NCBI GenBank assembly: GCA_014729315.1 | Contig: WJKD01000778.1 | Location: forward strand, 1-5,651 | Reading direction: 5' to 3' | Length of the DNA stretch: 5,651 bases | Source: Promethearchaeota archaeon | Lineage (GTDB): Archaea > Asgardarchaeota > Lokiarchaeia > Sigynarchaeales > SOKP01 | In this document: positions 1 to 5,590 of the stretch, in pieces | Numbering within the stretch: the stretch's first letter is position 1 | Layout: each line of letters starts with the position of its first letter | The notes under the pieces: generated by a model | What the model saw: the letters and a program-made list of their open reading frames with translations, nothing else | Told to the model about the DNA's origin: nothing | The model's database searches: none | Made by a program: the position numbers and the translations under genes

Positions 1-2
1 CC

Positions 3-1496
3 TACATCGCCATGTTTGAAGATGATATTACTGCAGAGCACACCCATCTCGAAATTTCACCCGCAGCTATTTTAGGAATATGTGCTTCAATAATTCCATT
101 TCCAGAACATAACCAATCACCGAGAAATACTTATGAAGCGGGTATGGTAAAACAAGCTTTAGGTTTGTTTGCAGCTAACATGCATTTGAGATTAGATACT
201 CGAGGGCATACTCTTCATTATCCGCAACAGCCCTTGGTCAAAACTAGCCCTATGGAAATTATTGGATTTAACAAACGACCTGCGGGGCAGAATTTTATAA
301 TAGCTATGATGTCTTTCGAAGGCTTCAACATAGAAGACGCAATAATCATAAACAAGGCGTCAATTGAACGGGGGTTAGCTAGATCTCATTTTTTTAGAAC
401 ATATGACGCTGAAGAAAGAAAATATCCCGGAGGGGAAGTAGATAAATTCGAAATTCCTGAAAGAGGGGTAAGAGGTTTTAAATCAGCAGAATCTTATCGA
501 TTATTATCAGAAGAGGATGGTATAATAGAGCCTGAAACTCAAGTGAATGGAGGAGACGTGTTAATAGGAAGAACTTCACCACCTCGTTTTATTAAATCTT
601 ACGAGGAATTCGAATTAATGCAACCAAATCGTCGCGAAACATCTAAAAATATGAGACATAACGAAAAGGGAATAGTTGATACGGTGATTATTTCCGAGAC
701 AGTTGATGGAAATAAATTAGTTAAAATAAAAGTTCGCGACTTAAGAATACCCGAACTTGGAGACAAGTTTTCCTCACGCCACGGTCAAAAAGGAGTTTTA
801 GGGATGACAGTGGACGAGCCTGACATGCCTTTCACATCAAACGGAGTTATTCCCGACATAATTGTTAATCCACACGCTATGCCTTCAAGAATGACTTTAG
901 GGCAATTGTTTGAGGGAATAAGCGGAAAAATTGCGTGTAGCACCGGAAAATTAGGAGACGCTACTGCCTTTGAATGGAAAGACATAACGAAACTCCAAGA
1001 AGAACTCGTAAATGCGGGTTTTGAATTTAACGGAAGAGAAACTATGTATAATGGTATCACCGGTGAAAAGTACGAAGCGGGAATTTATTGCGCACCAATC
1101 TATTATCAAAAATTATATCATTTAGTAGCAGATAAAATTCACGCTAGAGCAAGAGGTCCTGTGCAAATTCTCACGAGACAACCTACAGAAGGTAGAGCTA
1201 GAGAAGGAGGGTTAAGATTTGGAGAAATGGAAAGAGATTGTTTGGTTGGCCATGGGTCTGCATTATTACTAAAGGAAAGACTATTGGACGAATCTGATAG
1301 AACTGTTATTCTTGTCTGTGAAAAATGCGGTCTTCTAGCTGTCTACGATCGAAATAGAGATAAAAAATATTGTCCTGTTTGTGGAGAAGGAACAATAATT
1401 TCGAAGGTAGTGTGTTCCTACGCTTTCAAATTACTTCTTCAAGAAATGATGAGCTTAGGACTAGCACCAAGACTTAAGTTAAAAGAAAAGATTTAG
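3..1496 (+). CDS. rpoB: DNA-directed RNA polymerase subunit B, C-terminal part (5' end outside the window)
   Basis: This is the second-largest subunit of archaeal RNA polymerase, homologous to bacterial beta and eukaryotic Rpb2, and it forms half of the active-centre cleft. The frame is open from the left edge and reads Y-I-A before the Met at position 12, matching the family's internal stretch just before EHTHLEI, so that Met is internal. Counting from it, visible landmarks are EHTHLEI (9-15), PEHNQSPRNTY (31-41), GFNIEDAIIINK (104-115), the hybrid-binding GDKFSSRHGQKG (250-261), NPHAMPSRMTLGQ (286-298), ILTRQPTEGRAREGGLRFGE (386-405) and a complete clamp zinc-binding site with Cys 436, 439, 454 and 457, ending in the usual SYAFKLLLQEM helix. 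No frameshift or intein is visible in this part. Whether the gene is a single rpoB or the split B' form of many Euryarchaeota cannot be told, because the split point lies upstream. No rpoA1 follows, although it does in most archaea. Confidence 0.97.
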   Translation, partial: YIAMFEDDITAEHTHLEISPAAILGICASIIPFPEHNQSPRNTYEAGMVKQALGLFAANMHLRLDTRGHTLHYPQQPLVKTSPMEIIGFNKRPAGQNFIIAMMSFEGFNIEDAIIINKASIERGLARSHFFRTYDAEERKYPGGEVDKFEIPERGVRGFKSAESYRLLSEEDGIIEPETQVNGGDVLIGRTSPPRFIKSYEEFELMQPNRRETSKNMRHNEKGIVDTVIISETVDGNKLVKIKVRDLRIPELGDKFSSRHGQKGVLGMTVDEPDMPFTSNGVIPDIIVNPHAMPSRMTLGQLFEGISGKIACSTGKLGDATAFEWKDITKLQEELVNAGFEFNGRETMYNGITGEKYEAGIYCAPIYYQKLYHLVADKIHARARGPVQILTRQPTEGRAREGGLRFGEMERDCLVGHGSALLLKERLLDESDRTVILVCEKCGLLAVYDRNRDKKYCPVCGEGTIISKVVCSYAFKLLLQEMMSLGLAPRLKLKEKI

Positions 1497-1501
1497 ATTC
1501 A

Positions 1502-1548
1502 TTTTTTCTTGTATTTTTTGCTTTTTTCTGTTTTTTAATTTGGTTTTT
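1502..1548 (+). terminator. Oligo-T terminator cluster after rpoB
   Basis: Five T-runs of five or six bases (1502-1507, 1514-1519, 1522-1527, 1531-1536, 1544-1548) begin five bases after the rpoB stop codon. Archaeal polymerases stop at such coding-strand oligo-T tracts without needing a hairpin. The repeated runs suggest strong termination, consistent with the next gene lying on the opposite strand. A GATCCT/AGGATC inverted repeat follows at 1549-1573. Confidence 0.65.
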
Positions 1549-1573
1549 GATCCTTATCAACTTTTTTAGGATC
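1549..1573 (+). repeat. Short inverted repeat GATCCT-N13-AGGATC
   Basis: A perfect 6-bp inverted repeat (1549-1554 and 1568-1573) flanks a 13-base loop that contains a T6 run. It sits directly behind the T-run cluster of rpoB and may form a hairpin at the transcript end. The stem is short and could be coincidental. The rest of the rpoB/membrane-protein spacer, up to 1692, shows no ORF of note and no recognisable RNA gene. Confidence 0.3.
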
Positions 1574-1692
1574 TACTTTGTTTTAAGCGAAGATGGCAGA
1601 GGGCTAATCTTGTCCAAAGGTAAAAGAATTATTCAAAAGGTGATTAGAGAATTTTAATTTATTCGAATTAATCTAATCCAAATTATCCTTCG

Positions 1693-1700
1693 AAAAAAAA
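1693..1700 (-). terminator. T8 tract downstream of the small membrane-protein gene
   Basis: Eight consecutive A on the plus strand read as T8 on the minus strand, about 16 bases after the stop codon of the minus-strand gene ending at 1717. This fits an archaeal oligo-T terminator and mildly supports that gene being transcribed. Confidence 0.45.
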
Positions 1701-1716
1701 TGGAATGAGTTTTTGA

Positions 1717-2004
1717 TCAGAAGCCAAAACAGAGCAACAAGAAATGAAAGGATAATCCTAATAAAATAGACGATACGACTATGGTTATCACAGAAAGCTT
1801 GATAGAAATTTCTCTACCATATTTCGTATAAAGAACTAATATTAACGCACTTACTAACCCCAGCGATAAGAAGATCCAGCCTAGAACCCAGAGAACCAAG
1901 GACGGGCCTTGAAAAGCTTCTTCGATTGGTTTTGGTTCCTCGTCGAAGAAACCTTGGACTAAAAAAAGAACAATATTTAACGGATTTATTTTCAACAGAT
2001 TCAC
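1717..2004 (-). CDS. Small membrane protein with two predicted helices, function unknown
   Basis: This is a 95-residue protein I do not recognise. It has two strongly hydrophobic segments, roughly residues 35-59 (SLVLWVLGWIFLSLG and onward) and 68-93 (IKLSVITIVVSSILLG and onward). They are joined by a short basic loop containing K61 and R64, which by the positive-inside rule would be cytoplasmic. The N-terminal part has a short hydrophobic patch (residues 10-20) followed by an acidic, proline-containing stretch (DEEPKPIEE), predicted outside. The only usual start codon in the open frame is GTG at 2004; there is no Met codon and no Shine-Dalgarno, but TATA-like DNA lies 17-36 bases upstream, so a leaderless or very short-leader mRNA is possible. 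It is convergent with rpoB and divergent from the 258-residue gene. The hydrophobic pattern and the downstream T8 tract favour a real gene; the absence of any recognised homologue and the GTG start leave doubt. Confidence 0.6.
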   Translation of the reverse strand: MNLLKINPLNIVLFLVQGFFDEEPKPIEEAFQGPSLVLWVLGWIFLSLGLVSALILVLYTKYGREISIKLSVITIVVSSILLGLSFHFLLLCFGF

Positions 2005-2020
2005 TCTATCTAAGCTTAAT

Positions 2021-2040
2021 TTTTTAAATTTGCTATAAAT
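2021..2040 (-). promoter_or_regulatory. TATA-like region upstream of the small membrane-protein gene
   Basis: Read on the minus strand this segment contains ATTTATAG (2040-2033) and then TTTAAAAA, centred about 32 and 21 bases upstream of the GTG at 2004. Either could place transcription initiation at or within a few bases of the start codon, which would suit the lack of a Shine-Dalgarno. The surrounding DNA is so AT-rich that the assignment is weak. Confidence 0.3.
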
Positions 2041-2097
2041 GTGAATGTTTTATATTTTTTTAATTTTATTAATGAATAGAATTTTAAAGATATGATA

Positions 2098-2142
2098 GTT
2101 TATTTAGTATAATAGTCATGTTAAACACTTTTGATTAAATAA
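2098..2142 (+). promoter_or_regulatory. Possible promoter of the 258-residue gene
   Basis: TATA-like stretches GTTTATTTAGTATAATA (from 2098) and ATTAAATAA (2134-2142) precede the ATG at 2161. The second is about 22 bases from the ATG, slightly close for a leaderless start; the first would leave a leader of about 25-35 bases. No Shine-Dalgarno is present. The spacer 2005-2160 is shared with the divergent membrane-protein gene and shows nothing else recognisable. Confidence 0.25.
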
Positions 2143-2160
2143 TTGTATCTTCGAATTAAA

Positions 2161-2937
2161 ATGCATTTCTTAAATAAAATTATTGAATCTCCTCAAATAG
2201 GCGAACCTATTGAAAAGCATATGGATATACATCGCCATTTTTATCGTTATTCGAGGGGAGATTTTATTGGTCCTGCTTTGAAATTAAAAAGGACTGCGTC
2301 TCGGATTACATTAAAGGGTTCTCTTGAATATGAGGATCTGGTACAAGAGATCGTTGCTCACACGTTACCCAAGAAAGAGATTGAAATTGATTTTGTGTTA
2401 ATCTCGGGGAAAGATATAACAGATTTTTTAACCGAGATGAATCTTGATTGGGACATGAAAAAGTCAACGGGTAAAACAAAAAATTACAAAGCAAAACAAA
2501 AAGACGTAATAAATAAAGAAAAACTCCTCGAAATCATTGAAGAATTTAGGGAAAATTGTTATTTTCTATTGACATTTAACGAGGATTCGACTTGTCGAGT
2601 AAAAACGAAAAAAAGAATTCCACAACCTTCAAAGAAAAAGATAGGTGAAGACGATGTCAATAGTAGAACACAATTTTGTTATGGAGTTGTTGATAACACT
2701 GACGCCAATAGTTCAATGATCGTTAATAAAGCTTTACCCGATTTTATATCTGAAATCGACGACGAATGGAAAAACATTATATTATACAATAATTATAAGA
2801 TAGAGAATATCCTCGTTCCCAAAGGAATAAAAGATTCGAGATTGATGCGCATAATGGCGATAAGAGAAGGTAAATTATTTAGAACATTGGAACTTGACGG
2901 AGAAACTTTTGAAAAGCAATATTCAATTAGAGTTTAA
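2161..2937 (+). CDS. Conserved-looking archaeal protein of unknown function upstream of tfe
   Basis: This 258-residue soluble protein has no signal peptide or membrane segment. Features visible are an N-terminal HFYRYSRGDFIGPALKLK segment (26-43), then ITLKGSLEYEDLVQEI (49-64), a very lysine-rich stretch around 100-121 that looks like a linker, CRVKTKKRIPQP (145-156), RTQFCYG (169-175) and a C-terminal segment around IENILVPKGIKDSRLMRIMA (214-233). From memory, the Y-S-R-G-x-F-x-G-P opening and the C-x-x-K-K-x-x-P-x-P plus F-C pair recall an uncharacterised family in other archaea; I cannot name it and assign no function. Cys 133, 145 and 173 do not form a zinc-binding pattern. I chose ATG 2161; an in-frame TTG at 2143 would add six residues (MYLRIK). 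Neither has a Shine-Dalgarno. It lies 65 bp upstream of tfe on the same strand, so the two may be co-transcribed, suggesting but not showing a transcription-related role. Confidence 0.85.
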   Translation: MHFLNKIIESPQIGEPIEKHMDIHRHFYRYSRGDFIGPALKLKRTASRITLKGSLEYEDLVQEIVAHTLPKKEIEIDFVLISGKDITDFLTEMNLDWDMKKSTGKTKNYKAKQKDVINKEKLLEIIEEFRENCYFLLTFNEDSTCRVKTKKRIPQPSKKKIGEDDVNSRTQFCYGVVDNTDANSSMIVNKALPDFISEIDDEWKNIILYNNYKIENILVPKGIKDSRLMRIMAIREGKLFRTLELDGETFEKQYSIRV

Positions 2938-2949
2938 TTTAGTGGATAG

Positions 2950-2961
2950 TTTTAATAATAA
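2950..2961 (+). promoter_or_regulatory. Possible separate TATA element for tfe
   Basis: TTTTAATAATAAG-like DNA lies in the 65-bp gap between the 258-residue gene and tfe. If used, transcription would start near 2980 and leave about 20 bases of leader that include the Shine-Dalgarno. Read-through from the upstream gene is equally possible, since no long T-run separates the two. Confidence 0.25.
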
Positions 2962-2990
2962 GATTGTAGGAATTATAATTAGTCTTTAAA

Positions 2991-2995
2991 AGAGG
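2991..2995 (+). promoter_or_regulatory. Shine-Dalgarno AGAGG of tfe, fixing a TTG start
   Basis: AGAGG ends seven bases before the TTG at 3003. No ATG or GTG exists in frame between the upstream stop (TAA 2976-2978) and this TTG, and the protein from this point aligns with the start of TFE, so the site supports TTG initiation. Confidence 0.7.
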
Positions 2996-3002
2996 AATAG
3001 GT

Positions 3003-3575
3003 TTGTCTTTAAATCCCCTGTTGAAATCCTTTTTATATCTAATCGGTGGCGATGTAGCCATACAAGTTGGAGAAGAATTGATAAATTCTGAAAACGAAGA
3101 TATAACTGACGAGGATATAACTGAAAACATTAAGGATCGAATTGAAGGAAAAGGAATAGATTTTGAACCCGACGACGAGGAAATTCTTAAGCTTAATACG
3201 GTAAGAAAAACGCTTTATAAATTGTATAGTGAAAAATTAGCTCAATTCAGAAGGATTCGAGATAAGAGCACCGGTTGGTTTATATATTATTGGTGGCACG
3301 AATTTGATTATTTAGAAGAACTGCTTTTAGAAAAAAAGAAATTGATATTAGAAAAATTGAGAGACCGTCTTCAATATGAAGAAAATAATTATTTTTTTGT
3401 TTGCGAAGATTGTGAGAATTCTAATATAAAGTATAAATTCGAGGAGGCGTTCGATTTAAATTTTCGATGCCCAGATTGTGGAGGAGCTCTTTTGGCTAAA
3501 GAAAATGAGGATATAATAAACTTTATAAAAAAAAGAATCGTGGCAGCTGAAAACTTCAAAATATTCGACCAATAA
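3003..3575 (+). CDS. tfe: Transcription factor E (TFIIE-alpha homologue)
   Basis: TFE stimulates archaeal transcription initiation by helping promoter melting and stabilising the open complex; it contacts the polymerase clamp and stalk. The 190-residue product has the family's two-domain form. The N-terminal winged helix spans about 3-97 and includes LKLNTVRKTLYKLYSEKLAQ (62-81) and the diagnostic RRIRDKSTGWFIYYWW (83-98). A charged helical linker follows (about 99-128), then a C-terminal zinc ribbon with Cys 134, 137, 156 and 159 (CEDC and CPDC), all four ligands present. The start is TTG behind a good Shine-Dalgarno. Compared with methanogen TFE as I remember it, about 18 acidic residues (around 44-61) appear inserted between helix 2 and the recognition helix. 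The gene follows the 258-residue gene by 65 bp and converges with mbf1, with 11 bp between the stop codons. No TFE-beta gene is visible here. Confidence 0.95.
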   Translation: MSLNPLLKSFLYLIGGDVAIQVGEELINSENEDITDEDITENIKDRIEGKGIDFEPDDEEILKLNTVRKTLYKLYSEKLAQFRRIRDKSTGWFIYYWWHEFDYLEELLLEKKKLILEKLRDRLQYEENNYFFVCEDCENSNIKYKFEEAFDLNFRCPDCGGALLAKENEDIINFIKKRIVAAENFKIFDQ

Positions 3576-3586
3576 TGCGAATAAAT

Positions 3587-4108
3587 TTATTTTTTCTTTT
3601 TCTTAATGAACGCAATATCTCCTAAAGAAGTACTTGCCCTTTTTTTCATGTATTTATTAGTATCAACTGCGATTTCGCTTTTTTCTTTTAATAATTTAAT
3701 TTCATATACGTGTTCAAATTTTCGCGCAAGTTGTTCAGTGGGTTTTACTTTTCCTGATTCTATTCTTCTAATTAAAGAAGGTTTTTCGTTCAACTTTTTT
3801 GCGAATTTTTCTTGGTTGAGATTCCTTGAGGTCCTGGCTTTTCTTACTCTCTTCGCAAAGTCGCTTACAATCTCAAATTTCGAATCAATCATATTTCTTG
3901 GAGCTCTCGGTTTGTATTGTTTTTTAGAGAGCGTAGATTTGATTTGAGATGTTTTTTTTTTAGATATAATTTTTTTTCCGAATTGAGCACACGAGTCGCA
4001 GACCCTTAATTTTGCTCCTTCAATTAATACTTTCTGACCACTTCCCCATATTTTTCCGCCACATATGGGGCATTCGCTATAACCTCGGTCTTTCTTCTTT
4101 TTGTACAT
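3587..4108 (-). CDS. mbf1: MBF1-type zinc-ribbon and helix-turn-helix protein
   Basis: This is a homologue of multiprotein bridging factor 1, which in eukaryotes bridges TBP and gene-specific activators; its archaeal role is less settled, with proposed links to transcription and translation. The 173-residue product shows the archaeal arrangement. An N-terminal zinc ribbon has Cys 13, 16, 37 and 40 (CPICGGKIWG, then EGAKLRVCDSCAQFGKK). A basic linker covers about 46-72. A Cro/C1-type helix-turn-helix spans about 84-140 (FAKRVRKARTSRNLNQEKFA, then IRRIESGKVKPTEQLA). The C-terminal tail has the family's SLGDIA element and ends in five lysines. The ATG at 4108 has no Shine-Dalgarno, but a TATA-like CTATAAA about 26 bases upstream suggests a leaderless mRNA. 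It is convergent with tfe and divergent from the PAN gene. Confidence 0.93.
   Translation of the reverse strand: MYKKKKDRGYSECPICGGKIWGSGQKVLIEGAKLRVCDSCAQFGKKIISKKKTSQIKSTLSKKQYKPRAPRNMIDSKFEIVSDFAKRVRKARTSRNLNQEKFAKKLNEKPSLIRRIESGKVKPTEQLARKFEHVYEIKLLKEKSEIAVDTNKYMKKRASTSLGDIAFIKKKKK
3590..3601 (+). terminator. Oligo-T terminator of tfe inside the mbf1 3' end
   Basis: T6 (3590-3595) and T5 (3597-3601), separated by one C, begin 14 bases after the tfe stop. They lie within the last codons of the convergent mbf1 gene, where the opposite strand encodes its terminal lysine run. No comparable T-run is seen on the minus strand just beyond the mbf1 stop. Confidence 0.55.
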
Positions 4109-4130
4109 AAATAGCTCAATATATTATCGG

Positions 4131-4137
4131 TTTATAG
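4131..4137 (-). promoter_or_regulatory. TATA-like element of mbf1, spaced for a leaderless mRNA
   Basis: CTATAAA on the minus strand is centred about 26 bases from the A of the mbf1 ATG (4108), the spacing expected if transcription begins at the start codon itself. A second candidate, AATTTATATCG (around 4148-4158 on the minus strand), would give a leader of about 20 bases. The absence of a Shine-Dalgarno favours the first. Confidence 0.4.
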
Positions 4138-4173
4138 TAAGTATATACGATATAAATTAGCTAACGCACACTC

Positions 4174-4205
4174 TTATAATTTATGGTTTAGAAGACGAAT
4201 TATAA
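4174..4205. repeat. 8-bp inverted repeat TTATAATT-N16-AATTATAA in the mbf1/pan spacer
   Basis: Perfect arms at 4174-4181 and 4198-4205 sit roughly mid-way in the 243-bp divergent spacer between mbf1 and the PAN gene. The arms are pure A/T in a very AT-rich background, so chance is likely, but the site could be a dyad-symmetric operator for a shared regulator. Nothing else but promoter-like AT sequence is seen in 4109-4351. Confidence 0.25.
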
Positions 4206-4263
4206 AATATAATATATAAATTTTTTATTCAAATACTATTTTATCCCCATAATACTATAACTT

Positions 4264-4274
4264 AAATTTATATG
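4264..4274 (+). promoter_or_regulatory. TATA box candidate for the PAN gene
   Basis: AAATTTATATG is close to the archaeal TTTATATA-type TATA box and is the best match upstream of the TTG at 4352. It predicts a start near 4295 and a leader of about 55 bases that ends with the Shine-Dalgarno GGAG. The AT-rich surroundings contain other weaker candidates. Confidence 0.4.
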
Positions 4275-4337
4275 AACGAATGGTTATTATTAAATTAGGA
4301 AATATTCGTGAATTTTAAACCGAAATAAAATAGAAAT

Positions 4338-4341
4338 GGAG
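4338..4341 (+). promoter_or_regulatory. Shine-Dalgarno GGAG of the PAN gene, supporting a TTG start
   Basis: GGAG lies ten bases before the TTG at 4352. That TTG is the only usual start codon between the in-frame stop TAG (4331-4333) and the coiled-coil region of the protein, so initiation there is well supported. An out-of-frame ATG-GAG-TAA (4336-4344) overlaps the site. Confidence 0.6.
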
Positions 4342-4351
4342 TAAACTTTTA

Positions 4352-5563
4352 TTGACAACGACTAAAGATAAAAAAAAGGAAAAAGAAACTAAAGATGGAG
4401 AGTATTTGATTACTTACACTCGGCATTTAGAAAAAAGACTTCGAAATTTGGAAACTGAGAAACAGCTTTTAGATGCTGAACGATTAAGACTTGAACAAGA
4501 GCTTCACAGTCTAAGAAACGAAATCGATCGTTTAAGAGAACCGCCTTTAGTTTCTGCTACAGTAATAGATATTTTAGACGATAAAAAAGGAAGAGCAATT
4601 GTTAAAAGCTCGACCGGACCTAGCTTCGTGGTAAACGCTAGCAGGAAAGTAAAAAATGAAAAATTAAATCCGGGATTGAGAGTCGCTCTAAACCAAAGAA
4701 CCTTTGCGATAATGGAGGTTCTCCCGACTAAGTTAGATCCCTTCGTAAAAGGGATGGAAGTCATTGATTCAATTCCAGACGTATCTTATAGCGATGTTGG
4801 AGGATTAGACGAACAGACTCAGGAAGTGAGAGAAACCGTAGAATTACCTTTGAAGAAACCAGAATTATTCAAAAAGATTGGAATAGATCCTCCGAAAGGC
4901 GTGCTACTTTACGGACCACCCGGTACAGGGAAGACCTTATTAGCTAAAGCAGTTGCCCACGAGACCGAAGCAACCTTCATTAGAATTATAGGATCTGAAT
5001 TAGTACAAAAATTTATTGGTGAGGGTGCCCGTTTAGTGCGAGAAATCTTTAATTTAGCAAAAGAAAAAGCTCCTACCATCTTATTTATTGACGAATTAGA
5101 CGCAATTGGATCTCAGAGATTAAAAATCGCTACATCAGGAGATCGAGAAGTTCAGAGAACCTTGATGCAATTACTAAGTGAATTAGATGGTTTTGAACAG
5201 AGAGGCGATGTTAAAATCATAGGAGCAACGAATAGAGTTGATATATTAGATCCTGCCCTTTTAAGGCCCGGAAGATTCGATAGAATGATAGATTTTCCGA
5301 TTCCAGAGGAAGTGGCAAGAGAAGCTATTTTCAAAATTCATACCAGGCATTTGAATATCGAGAATGAAATCAATTTCAGACACTTAGTTAATTTAACTGA
5401 GGGAGCAACAGGAGCTGACATTAAAGCAATTTGTACAGAAGCGGGTATGTTTGCGATTAGGAAGTCAAAACAGATGATATCCTACGAAGACTTTATTGAC
5501 GCAGCTCATAAGGTTTTAAAGAAATTGAAAGATCAAAAAGAAACTTCTGAATTATACGCTTAA
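4352..5563 (+). CDS. pan: Proteasome-activating nucleotidase (AAA+ ATPase)
   Basis: PAN is a hexameric cytoplasmic AAA+ unfoldase, homologous to the Rpt1-6 ATPases of the 26S proteasome; it unfolds substrates with ATP and threads them into the 20S core. The 403-residue protein has all the expected parts: a lysine-rich N-terminus (1-15), a coiled coil (about 20-62), an OB-type domain after P64-P65 (about 66-125), then the AAA+ module. In that module are Walker A GPPGTGKT (188-195), the aromatic pore loop KFIG (220-223), Walker B ILFIDE (243-248, D247 and E248), sensor-1 N294, arginine fingers R305 and R308 in LLRPGRFDR, and the C-lid GATGAD element (351-356). It ends in L-Y-A, an intact HbYX motif for docking in the 20S alpha-ring pockets. 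M. jannaschii PAN is somewhat longer, about 430 residues. It starts with TTG behind a GGAG. No proteasome core subunit gene lies in this window. A general Cdc48/VAT-type ATPase is excluded by the single AAA domain with coiled coil and HbYX. Confidence 0.96.
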   Translation: MTTTKDKKKEKETKDGEYLITYTRHLEKRLRNLETEKQLLDAERLRLEQELHSLRNEIDRLREPPLVSATVIDILDDKKGRAIVKSSTGPSFVVNASRKVKNEKLNPGLRVALNQRTFAIMEVLPTKLDPFVKGMEVIDSIPDVSYSDVGGLDEQTQEVRETVELPLKKPELFKKIGIDPPKGVLLYGPPGTGKTLLAKAVAHETEATFIRIIGSELVQKFIGEGARLVREIFNLAKEKAPTILFIDELDAIGSQRLKIATSGDREVQRTLMQLLSELDGFEQRGDVKIIGATNRVDILDPALLRPGRFDRMIDFPIPEEVAREAIFKIHTRHLNIENEINFRHLVNLTEGATGADIKAICTEAGMFAIRKSKQMISYEDFIDAAHKVLKKLKDQKETSELYA

Positions 5564-5573
5564 ATTATAAAGA

Positions 5574-5590
5574 TTTCCTTTTTCTCCTTT
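5574..5590 (+). terminator. T-rich terminator after the PAN gene
   Basis: A pyrimidine-rich tract with a T5 run (5579-5583) starts about ten bases after the PAN stop. Further T-runs follow at 5616-5620 and 5636-5641. The last is flanked by two copies of TAATATTAT (5626-5634 and 5641-5649). No gene begins before the window ends. Confidence 0.45.

Noticed and set aside
12..14. Met codon at 12 as the start of the polymerase gene
   Set aside because: The frame is open to the window edge and the preceding residues Y-I-A match the internal RpoB sequence before EHTHLEI, so the gene is truncated by the window, not started here.
785..1060. 91-codon minus-strand open frame within rpoB
   Set aside because: It is antisense to strongly conserved RpoB sequence and has no recognisable motif; a shadow frame.
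1592..1606. ATG in the rpoB downstream spacer as a small gene
   Set aside because: It reads only four codons before a stop (M-A-E-G).
1574..1692. tRNA, box C/D or other small RNA in the spacer after rpoB
   Set aside because: I looked for T-loop GTTC, C/D box and clover-leaf patterns and saw no convincing set; the only structure is the short inverted repeat before it.
2143..2145. TTG at 2143 as the start of the 258-residue protein
   Set aside because: It would add only MYLRIK, has no Shine-Dalgarno, and an ATG lies six codons downstream; not excluded but less likely.
2306..2494. 62-codon minus-strand open frame
   Set aside because: It lies wholly inside the 258-residue gene on the opposite strand, with no motif or start signal.
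2939..3130. 63-codon minus-strand open frame overlapping the start of tfe
   Set aside because: It overlaps the well-supported TFE N-terminus and is low-complexity, serine- and isoleucine-rich; no support as a gene.
3606..3947. 113-codon plus-strand open frame with phenylalanine- and leucine-rich, membrane-like translation
   Set aside because: It is the antisense of lysine-rich mbf1 coding sequence; the hydrophobic look comes from Lys/Glu codons read on the other strand.
4336..4344. Two-codon mini-ORF ATG-GAG-TAA just before the PAN start
   Set aside because: It overlaps the Shine-Dalgarno GGAG and is probably a by-product of that sequence in AT-rich DNA; no evidence of a regulatory leader.
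4504..4764. 86-codon minus-strand open frame in the PAN gene
   Set aside because: Antisense to the PAN coiled-coil and OB region, with no independent evidence.
5152..5334. 60-codon minus-strand open frame in the PAN gene
   Set aside because: Antisense to the conserved AAA+ sensor and arginine-finger region.
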